Below, one piece after another: positions 11,080 to 21,417 of a stretch of 64,000 nt of DNA. Positions within the stretch are counted from its first letter, which is position 1; every line of letters starts with the position of its first letter. Made by a program: the position numbers and the translations under genes. A model generated the notes under the pieces. The model was given only the letters and a program-made list of their open reading frames with translations, searched no databases and was not told the DNA's origin. Source of the DNA: Nematostella vectensis (lineage: Eukaryota; Cnidaria; Anthozoa; Actiniaria; Edwardsiidae); NCBI RefSeq assembly GCF_932526225.1, contig NC_064046.1, positions 6,249,306-6,313,305 on the forward strand, written 5' to 3'.

Positions 11080-14000
11080 ATGGCATTCTCCTGGAGCCGC
11101 TGTATCGTTTGCCAAAAAGATACAACTGAAGAACTTAAATGCCCGGTAAGATCCCTTGGTTCTTCACTAGATGAGATATCCGCTATTTACGGCTCTTTTC
11201 TAAGAAACGTATCGGAGTTTTCTAGATTAGATGCGCTTCCATCAGCAGTATATTTGCCTACCGACACACAGACAGAGGAGCTTGTTGAGAAAGCAGCAGT
11301 TTGGCAGAAGTCCTGTCATCTCCAGTTTAGCAACTCCAAGCTTGTTAGAGCATGATCCGAGCGAGCAAGGAACAGAGAGCCGGAAAATGACGATGAATAT
11401 CAAGATCAAGCTTCAAGATAAAAGTCTCGCAGGTTGTCGGGAGGTAGGAATACACCAAAAGAGAACTGCATCCTTTGTGGCCAGGCTGGAGGAAAACATA
11501 TCCACGAAGTGTCAACGTTTCCCACAAATAATAAAATCCGCCACATGGTTACCGAATTGCAAGATCATACAATCTTGCCCAGGATTTCTGGAGCAGAAGA
11601 TCTTATGGCAGCAGATGCGATCTACCATTTTGACTGTATGACCGATCTATGCAACCGTTATAGAAGCCACGTTACAAGGAACAGAGTAGAGAACTTAGAG
11701 AGAGAAGATGAGAAAATAAAAGAATCGCAGGCCTATGTTGAGCTCACGGAATATATCGAAGATTCAGCTACTGCTGATGGCAAATTTAGGTTGAGTGAAC
11801 TGCATTCGTTGTACACTAGTCGCCTCCAGACTAAAAATTCTCATCTAGAAAGTTTCCCAGAAGCCCAAGAGCAAAGTGATGGTAAGCATGCTCTCATAGT
11901 TTTCAAGAAAACAATGCAGGAACTAATCAAGAATGCAGTGCAAGAGAGGAACTTTTCAGAAGATGCAACCATCCTAACAAAGGCTGCTGCCGTTATTCGT
12001 AAAGATATGTTTGACCAAGAAGGGTTCATGTTTTCTGGAAGCTTCTCCGATGGCTGCCAGCAGCGTTCCGTCCCGGCTAGTCTGATATCTCTAGTTGCTA
12101 TGCTACTCAACGGAGTAAACATCGAGAACACTTGTGCTCAGGAATGACAACCATGTTTAACTGTGGCCCAGGCCATTCTATTTAATGCTAAAGTAGAATC
12201 TGCAAAAAAGTCTAAGACAGGTCAGACACGACATACCAAGTTACGAGAGCCAACATTACCTTTGTATATCGGCTTTACGGTGCACGCTATGACAAGGAGC
12301 GAGTCACTTATAACCAAACTATACCAGCTTGGGGTTTCAGTGGCATACCAGCGTATTGTAGAGCTAGAGGACATGATTGCGTCCTCCGTGAGTGAACGCT
12401 TTGTCGATGATGGTGTTGCGGCTCCTGCTTGCTTGCGGAAAAGGGTATTCACTGTAGGAGCTCTGGACAATTTAGATCACAATCCGAGCTCGACAACTGC
12501 GGCTTCGTCTTTTCATGGCACTCGCATTAGTATGCTTCAATTACCTATGAGCGCAAAGCAAGGCGAGGAACGTCCCCCGGTGACCCTACCTCTAAACGGA
12601 ACGGGACATCACCTACCAGAAGAATATGCCGTTGTTCCTCCTGTTGAACTAGATACCAGCAAAGCAGTTGTTCCTGGCTGCCGCATGGAAGAACTAGAAA
12701 GTTGCATCTCAAAGGAAAAGAAGAAGGAAGACCAGTGGGCAGAGTATTCGTCTTTGAAGTTAACCGATGATTCACTCTTACTTGGGCAGCATATCATGAT
12801 TCTTTAAAGGAGCACCCACCGGCCGTGACTGCCCTGCTTCCCTTGTTCTACGAAAAAGCCGCCACTCCAGCGATGGTTAAACACGGCATGGATGTGTTAA
12901 AGCACGCAATCACATTCCTGAATCCGGACCAGATTCCGGTAATAACCGTCGACCAGCCCCTTTTCGCTTTGGCGAAAATGGTACAATGGAAATGGCCAGC
13001 CTCACACGGAGAGCAGGCGTACGTTGTCATGATGGGAGGTCTTCATATCGAGATGGCGTTATGGAGCGTTGTTGGTGACCTGCTAGATGGATCTGGATGG
13101 ACTACTGCCATTACAGAATCAAACGTAGCCTCATCGGGTGAAGCCGATTCCTTCTTAAGGGTGACTCATCTAACAAGGACCAGGTATGTGGACAAATTTG
13201 TATTTGTTAAGCTCTACTTACTATTTCACTTGATGTGTTTTATTCAAAGTACTTCTTTTATTTAAAATTGACTGTATTTTCGGCTATCATTTTAGACACG
13301 CCCATCAAGTTACTGTTCTGGCATTACAGAAACAAAAGAGCGAGGCGTTTTCACACAGGGGCGACCAGTTAACGACGGCTGAATGGGAGGAAACAATGAA
13401 ATCAAGCCCAACATTTCGCTTCTGGAATGTGATACTACACTACCAGATGCTAGTCTTACTAGTGGTGCGTGCTCAACGTCAGCGAAATTTTGTCTTGTAT
13501 GTGGAAGCCTTGGAGGAGCTGGTTCCGCTGTTTTTCGTGTTGGACCATGTAAACTACGCCAGATGGACGCCAATTCACATCAGGGACATGAAAAGCCTTC
13601 CACAAAGTATCACCGAGAAGTTTCAAGACGAGGGCCAGTTTGTCTTGTCAAGGACTGGCTACGACTTTTCAGCAATGCCGTTCGACCAGGCCCATGAGCA
13701 GGAAAACAAGATCGTGAAGAGTGCAGGCGGGGCAGTTGGACTCACAGAGAATCCGACAGCTTTCAGGTATGACTTATTAGTTGATCTAGCAACTTAACAT
13801 GAACTGATTTATTACTTACACTAGATACAGTGAACTGATAAATATAAGCATGAGCTTAAGAATAATCAATGATATGGTGTATTATAGTAAGGAAGACAGA
13901 TAGCCTAATAGATAGATATTTTTCATAACTGACACGGCTGTTTCTTCCGGGACGCAGTGAAAAGTTGGGTCTTGCGAAGCTCACGAAACATGACTGCCAG

Positions 14001-15106
14001 TGATGGAAAATTTGCATTGTCTTGCTTTCGAGCAATCTTGCTAAGCTCTCTTGCTGCCCCAATTGCACATTCCTTATTAGGTAATCTATAGTTTGCTACA
14101 ATGCTGATGAAAACATTTTCTTTCATGTAGGCGCTGGATGCTATCAGGCCCAGAAACGACACGATTATTACAACAGTTTGAAGGGCAGTACCTGGACGAC
14201 ACAGACAGCGAGACAGGAGATCGGACAAATCATGAGACGGGACTGAGCTCTCAGAAGACCTTCAAGATCCAAGTCAACAATCTGATTGATGTCATCCGAA
14301 AGATGGGGAACCCTTTCCTTGACAACTTTCCTGAGCTCGTTACCCTGGACAGCCGCGACTGTATGGATAATGAAGTAGCCGAGACTATAGTCAACCTTGA
14401 TGCTCTTGGTAAGAGCCAGTATTCAAGCTTCCTCAAGGATGTAATCAAGGACAGAACGGTGGCGATTGGCAAATCCCTAAAGCAAAACAAGCTTCCCCTT
14501 TTTCGGAAACAGGCGTCACGCAACAAGTCTAAACAGTCCAAGACCATCTCCCTTTTGCAGAATAATGTCGCCCTGTTTGCTCAAATGTACATAGCTATGC
14601 AAAGCCGTGATGCGGACTTGAGAGAGTTCTTTAGCCATGAGGTTCAGCCATTCCCTCCTCCACTGTCAGAATTTGGAAGTCTTCGTCTTCCAACGGCCAA
14701 GTCCGACCTTCTCAAGTGCCTCAGTCAGCCCTCCCAACCAGAGCCCCCTACATAAGTGGACTGCAAAGTATGTGATGGGGCTGTAATTGTCCACTGTCTG
14801 CCCGTGACCGGAGTGATGACATTCGATGACTATGTGGAAAATGTCTTCCTCCCATATATACGTAATCTGAGATCCAGACGAGTGGACATTGTTTGGGATT
14901 CTTACATCCCTAACAGTCTTAAAGAAGCGACTAGAGAAAAGAGAGGAACAATGCATCAAAGCACACCTAGAATGCACACTATTGTGCAAGTGCAAATGCC
15001 GAAACACTTGAACAGCCATGCAAGGCAAATAGGTTTTGGGACAAACCTACATTTGTGTCACAGAACAACAAGGAATGGGCTCATTCAGTATACATCTTGC
15101 TGCTGA
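11080..15106 (+). pseudogene. Large multi-exon gene of an uncharacterised transposon-associated animal family
   Basis: The long first exon starts at 11,080 with a CxxC pair (RCIVCQ) and continues in one frame to a second zinc-finger-like motif (ENCILCGQAGGKHIHEVSTF). It then reaches NLDHNPSSTTAASSFHG. In-frame stops lie at 11,353-11,355, about 11,419 and 12,145-12,147, and a frameshift lies near 12,785. The frame then holds MMGGLHIEMALW and DLLDGSGWTTAITE up to a donor at about 13,182. Exon 2 (about 13,295-13,766) encodes PIHIRDMKSLP, MPFDQAHEQENK and SAGGAVGLTENPTAFR. Exon 3 starts at about 14,131, is interrupted by a TAA at 14,753-14,755, and runs to VDIVWDSYIPNSLKEATREKRG before losing coherence. 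I know this as a large repeated family in cnidarians and fishes whose fuller copies continue into a PIN/XPG-like region, missing here. No function is assigned. Confidence 0.65.
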
Positions 15107-15794
15107 GATGATTGCCTTACTTTTATATGACACACTAGGCCAAGGAGTTGGAACGTGGAACGAATCTTACTCATACAGAAATGGTCATTTTTCGAATAGC
15201 TGTATTTTTATATACATATCGAGTTCTATATTTCATTGGTTATTTTGATTGGAATATAGATACAATATCAGTTTGCACGATAGACCAGATCTGCACATGC
15301 GCAGTAGCTGTTTAGTGCTAAACAGCAGAACCAGAATAGAAGAGTAGACACCTGATTTCATAGGTCGAGGGATATTTTGATATGGATATGGAAACATTGC
15401 ACAAAATTGTGAACAGGCGGTACAGGGCATGATTGGCTATGGTTGCTGATTGTAGATCTGCACATGCGCAGTAGAGGTTTCTTATGTTTAACTGTGCTCT
15501 CCGCCTTTTCGAACATGTAAAGCCTATGCAGATAAACAACTTTGCCAATTTGTTTCACCATTGCTCTTTTTATTTCGTTGTAAATAATTTTTATTTGAAA
15601 TCAAGACTCGGGTAACCTGTGGTTTTTCGCATAAAATTAAAATATCACCGTTAAAGGAGACCCTGAGCAGATTTTTTTGGGCACCCCTTCTAATATCATT
15701 AGGTATGCCTAAAGGAATCCGTGTACCAAGTTTGGTGCTTTTGTCACTCCTGTAACGATCCGGCCAATTTTCCGGCCTAAGAGACCTGACTATT

Positions 15795-16864
15795 TGTGGG
15801 GGATCAGGATCTCTGGGTCAAAACACTGGGGCACCCATGGTAAAAGCACCCATAGTATTCGTACACCGTCCTGGTGGCCGCCGCATACCCATCCACTTTG
15901 TAGGGGCCCACCCGGAACTCGCCTTTAACGCTCAAGGAGCGCTTTGGAAGACTGCACATCATGTTGACGGTACAAAAAGGGGGCGTAGGACCTTACTGGC
16001 CAAAGAAGCGATCGTGATACAATCTTCAAAGGGGTTCACCTTCGTAAACGGGTACACCAACCGGCGAGAGGCCAAGACGGCACGCTTGAGCACCCCAACA
16101 TCTTGGTGACAATACTCGGCCAGCTGATCCTTCAACACCTACCGGACGCCCCGTTGCACCTGCTCCTTGTGCCACACCCTCAGGGCCTCCGCTTCGGCAG
16201 GCGACTTACTAGGGAGGTCGTAGTAGCTCAGGTCCGGGATAGGACCCTCGTACCCTTCCACATCCTCAAAACCAAAGACTTTAGGGAGCCGGGCCAAGGC
16301 CATCTGGAAAAAGTTTAAGGTACATTTCATGTCCACTTTCAACTCGGGGACCTCGAGGCGCATCACCTTCCTCCCAGTGAAGATCACGCTAGGCTTGACC
16401 CCATGGATCAAGTACTCGAGGATGGGGTACTAGTCGAAGCCTTTAAAGTTATGCGCCAAACACGTGTACCTATCGTTCGCACCCCCAAACAGCCACACAC
16501 AAAACGCCTTCCCCGTGGGAAAACTGTACTTCCGAGGTCCACAACGGGGGCACTCTACAGCGTTCATGGCCCAATCGCAACACACGTCACACATCTTTTG
16601 CACTCCAGCAAAATTCACCACATGGCCTGTAGTCAAAGGTTGGGCTTCGAAATCAAAGACGATGTATCGGAAACCCTCTTCGCGCTCCGGGGTCACCGCT
16701 TCCCCACAGGCATAAAGCACAAGTGGTCCGGCGGTACCACTTGAGTACAGATACGGTCCGCTTTGTGGAGGTCCCGCACCTTTCCACAGTCCATGCACCG
16801 GCGGTACCGTTGGCAGTACGACCACAGACTCGTACCCAGTCGTTATCTGCTGTTGCGTGGACAT
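15795..16864 (-). pseudogene. Polinton DNA polymerase B, exonuclease region
   Basis: Reading leftwards, this segment has a Cys-rich piece (RCMDCGKVRDLHKADRIC, in a shifted frame near 16,780). Next come the 3'-5' exonuclease motifs YIVFDFEAQ (Exo I) and CLAHNFKGFD (Exo II), then DMKCTLNFFQMALARLP and YCHQDVGVLKRA (Exo III-like). The sequence EYYGCFYHGC lies close to the insertion point. In-frame stops occur at 16,427-16,429, 16,136-16,138, 15,959-15,961 and 15,804-15,806. It is the N-terminal half of the polymerase whose palm domain is at 9,425-10,491. Confidence 0.75.
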
Positions 16865-17460
16865 CCACAGGAATCCTGAAGCGAAGAAAGAAACAAAATA
16901 ACGACTGGCAGATTACAGATCCAAGATGGCGGACGAAATCGGCGAGCAAAAATGTTACGAATTTTCACAGACAAAGAAGGACATATCCATACTGCATTTC
17001 TTGCCTGTAAAATTCCATGTGCTTTCCTGAAGTTTAGAATTCGGCGTAAGGTCATGTGCGAATAGTGACTTCCTGCTATTGAGCTTCTTCTAGGGAACAT
17101 AAAGACAGTATGTGCTCGAATTATATATCTGAAAGTGTATATTTGTGATAAATACAATCAAACCAAAGCAGTATGAGTTCAAATGAGTGCCAGAACACTC
17201 AGACCATCCAAATTCATTTCATGAAATGATGTATCGAGCTCACCAGTGTCGTCCGCCGTCTTGGGTTTACGAAACGAAAACATCGTCTAATTGAACAGGG
17301 AACCACCGAAAATAAAACTAAATGGTTTACAACGAGTGTGTGTAGGTAGGCCCTTGGACTTGTGCGCAAAAAAGTAAAAAAAACGGTCATAAAAACGCTG
17401 CTTGCAAGATATTTGACAAACTTGCAAGATATTTCCTGAGGTCTGCCAGACGTCAAGCGA
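16865..17460. other. ~600-bp AT-rich insertion in the polymerase N-terminus
   Basis: The GC-rich polymerase frame stops at about 16,865 and resumes at about 17,460. Between them is AT-rich DNA with a YY1-like motif (CCAAGATGGCGGACG at about 16,919) and no supported open frame. No terminal repeats or duplication were identified, so this could be an insertion or a true intron. Confidence 0.4.
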
Positions 17461-18085
17461 ATTCCGACCCCGAAACCATATCCTGACCGTCATGCATCGC
17501 GCGGCGTCTGGGTACGAGACTGGTACGACCACTGGACGGTAACCCCATGCCCATCGAAGCGCGACTTGACCACACGGGCGCCTCCCAGAAGGTCTGGCCG
17601 CGGAAGTACCGGTGGCAGTCCGGACAGTCTCTCCAATCGCAGGGTTGGATTTAGTCATCGGGACCCACCACAGGTAAGGAGCACCCCACCACCTCACAAC
17701 TCCAGCACAGTCCGTAGCAAGCGTGTTGGCGGGACGAGTAGCCCTTGTTGCAAGTCACGCAGAAGTAGGTGTGTCCCAAGACCCGGTGAACTTTTGTGAC
17801 ATAGTCGTAGTTGCCGGCCGCGTAGTACAGGTACAATCGGTGCACCACGTCCCGGACCTCCCCCGAGTAGACCACACTGTTAAAGTGTTCCCCCGTTGCC
17901 TCGCGTGTTGACGGTCCCAACCCGCCAAGGCGAAGACAACGCAAGGCTCCCAAAAAAGCCCTGTCAAAAGTTTGCCAAACCACCGTGCCAAAACCACAAA
18001 GAAAACCCAAACAGAAACAAGCCAAAAAGACCCCACTGCCACCACAAAAGAACTGTCCCCAAGCACCAATGAAAGCCCACCTCAT
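17460..18085 (-). pseudogene. Polinton DNA polymerase B, N-terminal zinc-binding region
   Basis: Minus-strand frames encode HTYFCVTCNKGYSSRQHAC followed by YGLCWSC. A frameshift later comes DCPDCHRYFRGQTFWEA. These Cys/His clusters match the zinc-binding region ahead of the exonuclease domain in Polinton polymerases. The two parts are in different frames (break near 17,670), so the region is broken. Confidence 0.65.
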
Positions 18086-18217
18086 GAAAACGCCTAACCT
18101 CCGTTAAAAATCACCCACCCTCGAAGTTATTCCATTTTACTTCGCACGCCAACTTGCCGGGGAAACCCCACACCAAAGAAAGCACGGAAAAAAGGAAATA
18201 ACACAAGAGAGAACACC

Positions 18218-18436
18218 ATGTGTGACACCCCTCAACACGATTTCTTCATGCAGGATATTGCTGTCCCGTGTGTTGTCACTTTTAAGCCACTCGATCGTTA
18301 TGAGAAGGCGCAATGCCTTGGACGCTGTGCCATCGCGTTAGAACTCCGGGCACAAGAAATCCATCAAAACTGGGGCGCCTCAAAGAAGAAAAAGAAGACC
18401 CCGATCATCATGCTTCCCTCGAAACAGCCCGCATGA
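18218..18436 (+). CDS. Small hypothetical protein within the Polinton
   Basis: A 72-codon open frame starts at a favourable ACCATGT context and is divergent from the polymerase gene and convergent with the GRF gene. The product ends with a Lys-rich segment (SKKKKKTPIIML), and I recognise no domain. Its GC-rich composition matches the Polinton genes around it. It could be a small Polinton accessory gene or a chance frame. Confidence 0.35.
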   Translation: MCDTPQHDFFMQDIAVPCVVTFKPLDRYEKAQCLGRCAIALELRAQEIHQNWGASKKKKKTPIIMLPSKQPA

Positions 18437-18987
18437 AGCATCCTAAAGGAGCTTTACGAAAATCATTTCACCAAGGAAGCTTTTTTTCATGGGACTTTGT
18501 GTCTTAAAAAATCTCGCGATTTGCCAAATGCGCAAATTATTTATTTTTTTGTCCGTGCATAAAATATTTAACTGATAGTTTGATAAGTTTTTTTTTTTAA
18601 AACACAAAGTGCAATGTTTTGAGACACAAAGTGCGATATGGTGAACTAAACCTGCAATGTTTTAAGCCATAATCGAATAGTGCTTTGCCGTGACACTCAA
18701 AGTGAGTTGTCGCGACGCAAGTAGTTCAAAGTCGTGACCGAAAGGTGAGATGTTTTTAACAAAAACCTTGAGTGGCCCTCATCGGCTTCCGTAAAAAAAA
18801 CACCACCACCGTGTAACATACGAACACGTTTTTATTTTTTTCCACTTTCTGTAACAGAACCATGGGAACCTTAGACGGCCCCCAGGCCCCCATTTAATTT
18901 AAGTTTTTTTCAATAAAACACATCTGAAACCTAACCCTCTCTCTTACACACAGGCCTCTTCTTTTTCTTCTGAGGCATCGGAGGCAC
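18437..18987. other. Non-coding Polinton interior
   Basis: This holds degenerate repeats of ACACAAAGTGC (about 18,600-18,640) and homopolymer-rich stretches. No gene was seen. Confidence 0.5.
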
Positions 18988-19593
18988 CTAGAACAACGCC
19001 GCCGTCTCCTCCTCCCCATCCGACGACGAGGACGGGACTAACCCTTCTGTCCTAGCGCTCTTCTTCTTTTTCTGAGGTGTTTGCCATACGGTATCCGCAC
19101 GTTTCGGAGCCTCACCCGCCCACAAGAAGCTGGCACACGAGATGTTCGGGGGAGGAACACAGCACTTAAAGTAGACACGGCCCTTGTTCTTCTCACTCCC
19201 TGACACCAAGGGCTTCGTAATGAGGCCGTGCTCGCAACGCAGGAAATCGGTCACCCTCGTACAGCCCGGAACGGCCTCCCGGATCCGGTGCGCTTGCTCT
19301 AGCGTGGCATAATAGCCATAGCCCACCACGTCCTTCGAGTAGTCCACTTTGGTCCAGCAACGGACCACCGTGCCTAAGAGTCGAGCGTCCTCTCCACAGA
19401 AACACTTCATTACCTTACGAAGCAAAAGTCCAACTGAACGCTGCGCGCCTACAGACAGTCCATTTCTAGTCCATTTTCCCCACAAAAGAATCCCCTTGAC
19501 AACCACCAACTTGTAAGAACGCGCCACTTCCCCATCCTTCCACGCCAACGGCTCAGGCTCAGACGCGCACCCTGCGGCAGCCATAACTCGCAC
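18988..19593 (-). CDS. GRF-type zinc-finger protein
   Basis: The frame is intact, 201 aa. Residues about 120-165 hold the GRF pattern: a Cys-Glu-His start (RCEHGLITKPLVSG), then SEKNKGRVYFKCC, then SCASFLWAGE. GRF fingers bind single-stranded DNA in several repair and replication proteins. A Lys-rich patch (PQKKKKSAR) and an acidic Ser-rich tail (SSSSDGEEET) follow, the first a possible nuclear signal. The N-terminal half is unassigned and has further Cys residues. The gene lies upstream of, and in the same direction as, the Polinton polymerase, so a role in element replication is a reasonable guess. That it alone is intact while its neighbours are wrecked is notable. An internal Met start is possible. 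Confidence 0.6.
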   Translation of the reverse strand: MRVMAAAGCASEPEPLAWKDGEVARSYKLVVVKGILLWGKWTRNGLSVGAQRSVGLLLRKVMKCFCGEDARLLGTVVRCWTKVDYSKDVVGYGYYATLEQAHRIREAVPGCTRVTDFLRCEHGLITKPLVSGSEKNKGRVYFKCCVPPPNISCASFLWAGEAPKRADTVWQTPQKKKKSARTEGLVPSSSSDGEEETAALF

Positions 19594-19628
19594 GAAACAG
19601 CAACCCCATAGCCCGAGGCGCCCGCAGT

Positions 19629-19779
19629 CCTGTTGCGACTCAAAGCGCCTTTATTAATTTATGCGCGACGCGTTTTTTTCCGCCATTGACAGCCGCCTGT
19701 CGTAGGCGTTGACAGGTATGACACATTCCACACAACCCTGTTGCGACTCAAAGTACCTTTTTTAAATTTATGTGCGACT
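19629..19779. repeat. Direct repeats 108 bp apart at the Polinton edge
   Basis: Two ~41-bp copies beginning CCTGTTGCGACTCAAAG start at 19,629 and 19,737. They lie just outside the last Polinton gene and could belong to a terminal repeat, but the partner terminus was not found. Confidence 0.6.
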
Positions 19780-20527
19780 GCTTAACCCTTATGCTACTAC
19801 TCGCGGTGTTTGATACGAATGCAAGTTTCGGAATACATAACAATATTTTAAAATATTTCTCCATGTTGCGGGCGTTTTTCGTTGCAGCAATGGCTTAAAT
19901 GAAAGAATATGAGTTGCTGCATCGCCTTGCGTGAAGATTTTGCCGATGGATTTGATATTTTCCCAAAAACTGGCCAACGAATTCTCAGTTTTTTTGTGGC
20001 GATCTGTTTTTAGCTTGTTGCCTTCCCCTCCCCTCCGAGGTATTGGCGGGCACTTCTCCGAACTCCAAAAACGGCGCAAATGGGTAAGAAAACGACACAT
20101 AGACTTCTTGTAAGACTTCAGCCTTTATTATACATCAAAATCCACTACCAATTCTCTTTTATTTTTTTAAATACGTTTCTATGTCCATATAAACTTTAGT
20201 ATCGAAACGCTTTCATACGAGAAAACCACCGAACTTGGGGCACCTGTGCTTACCCATAAGACACTTGACCGTCTACCCATAAGACAAATTTTGTTTTCTT
20301 AATTTGAAATATCTTGTTCTTTCTCATTGAATGTCATTATTTTTTTACCATGTAGATTTCAATAAAGTAGAGCATATGTGTTAATTGAGACGAGTTCCAA
20401 CAAGGTAAAAATTCTCATTTGACTTCAAAATATGTTTGTTAAAGCAATATGATAGCATAAATTGATATTGTTGTTTACTTTGATCTTACATAAACGAAAT
20501 AATAAATTTCATCCAAGGGGCAATCAT
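19780..20527 (+). repeat. Spacer with dispersed repeat R1, copy 2
   Basis: The segment about 20,250-20,515 matches 62,110-62,245 and parts of copy 1 (ACTTGACCG, CATGTAGATTTCAATAAAG, GATATTGTTGTTTACTTTG). The first 450 bp hold no recognised feature. Confidence 0.6.
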
Positions 20528-21134
20528 CATAGACGCACGGATTAGCCAATCAGATGACAGGGCGGAAAAATTGACTTTGCCTCAAGGAATCCAAAACGGC
20601 GGCCGAGAAGGGGGGAAACGACGCTTGCTTTTCAAAGTCTTCCTACATCGTCATATGCCTCCTAATTTCTGAACCCTTTTAGCCACAAAGAAAGAAACAT
20701 TTTCTTACTTGCCTTGGACTATTTATTTCTACATAAGTGGACTCAAACTTTGTTACGAGGACATTTTTTCTTGCTCTTGCAAAGCAATAAATTCGGAAAT
20801 AAGTGATCATTTGTTTCGATCTCGAAATTCTCTCGCTGAGAGGCGATATTATCATTCATAAGGTGTTTGATACTGCTAGTTAACTAACAATAGTGTAAGA
20901 AGTAACATACGGAAGTTTATGTCTTGTTTTTTGTTTTACATTTATATTAAACCAGCTCTTCAAAACTGTAAGTAATTAAGTTTGTATAGAAAGAATTTAG
21001 TAATGATGCGCATAAATATCAACACTCATGACCTGCCCTGAACTCAACTTGCTCTGATCTGGTAGAAAAATTGTAAAAAAATAACCATGTAAAAGTATAC
21101 TAACATAAAAGAAATACCTTTGTGTCTTTTTTTG
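20528..21134 (+). repeat. Left arm of an ~18-kb-spaced inverted repeat
   Basis: This arm is the reverse complement of about 38,718-39,408, for example GGATTAGCCAATCAGATGAC here and its complement at the right end there. Divergence is moderate, with small indels. In this arm the motif GCTAGTTAACTAAC is short, whereas the other arm has a long TTAG array at that point. Confidence 0.75.
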
Positions 21135-21186
21135 TAAATTCTGTTACCATTTAAGCTTAATTAAAAAATTGATACTTGTTACTTAC

Positions 21187-21363
21187 CAAGAGACCATGAT
21201 ATAAGAGAACGAATCCCCGTGGCCCATGATGTCGTCCATGAAAGCTATTTTTAGATTGCGCGAGCTTGTCAATCATAGCATCCATACATGGTTCGTCGCG
21301 CCATATTTGGTTATGGGCACCACTAGCTAGTACAATTTCACAACAATTTTTTTCCCTCTGCAC
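21187..21363 (-). pseudogene. Repeated candidate exon of unknown gene
   Basis: The minus-strand frame reads CCEIVLASGAHNQIWRDEPC, then DAMIDKLAQ, then NSFHGRHHGPRGFVLLYHG, and meets a strong donor (CTCTTG|GTAAGT) at 21,186. A second copy of the 3' part is on the plus strand at about 29,610-29,657, resuming at about 30,540-30,580 after a LINE insertion. Conservation of the frame and donor suggests an exon of a repeated gene. I do not recognise the protein. The upstream part is cut by the LINE that begins near 21,415. Confidence 0.35.
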
Positions 21364-21417
21364 TTCTTTACTTCGTTCGCTACCTGTTTTTATCCTTTTA
21401 GCTGCTCTTCAAGGCTT

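Larger units (their letters stand above)
10493..15792 (+). mobile_element. 5.3-kb TIR element inserted in the Polinton polymerase (Academ-like candidate)
   Basis: The ends are inverted repeats: AGTCAGGTCTCTTA at 10,493 and its reverse complement ending at 15,791. Similarity continues inward for about 100 bp (GACAAAAGCACCAAACTTGG and AGAAGGGGTGCCC on both sides). A TTT duplication flanks the insertion (10,490-10,492 and 15,793-15,795). The only gene inside is the large broken gene on the plus strand. A 3-bp target duplication and one large multi-exon protein are compatible with the Academ superfamily as I remember it. No catalytic domain was proven, so superfamily membership is an inference. 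Confidence 0.75.
8095..19780 (-). mobile_element. Decayed Polinton/Maverick element
   Basis: A GC-rich block encodes, on the minus strand in order, a GRF zinc-finger protein, a protein-primed family B DNA polymerase and a retroviral-type integrase. A minus-strand start codon at about 8,205 opens a short reading frame (MDEVSGNMYVTLLSNG) that is cut at the 8,095 boundary and may be the beginning of a further Polinton gene. Polymerase B plus integrase is the hallmark of Polintons. Capsid, ATPase and protease genes were not seen, so the copy is truncated. It is also broken by two insertions (10,493-15,792 and about 16,865-17,460) and by many stops. A pair of direct repeats at 19,629-19,779 may mark its distal end. 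Confidence 0.75.
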
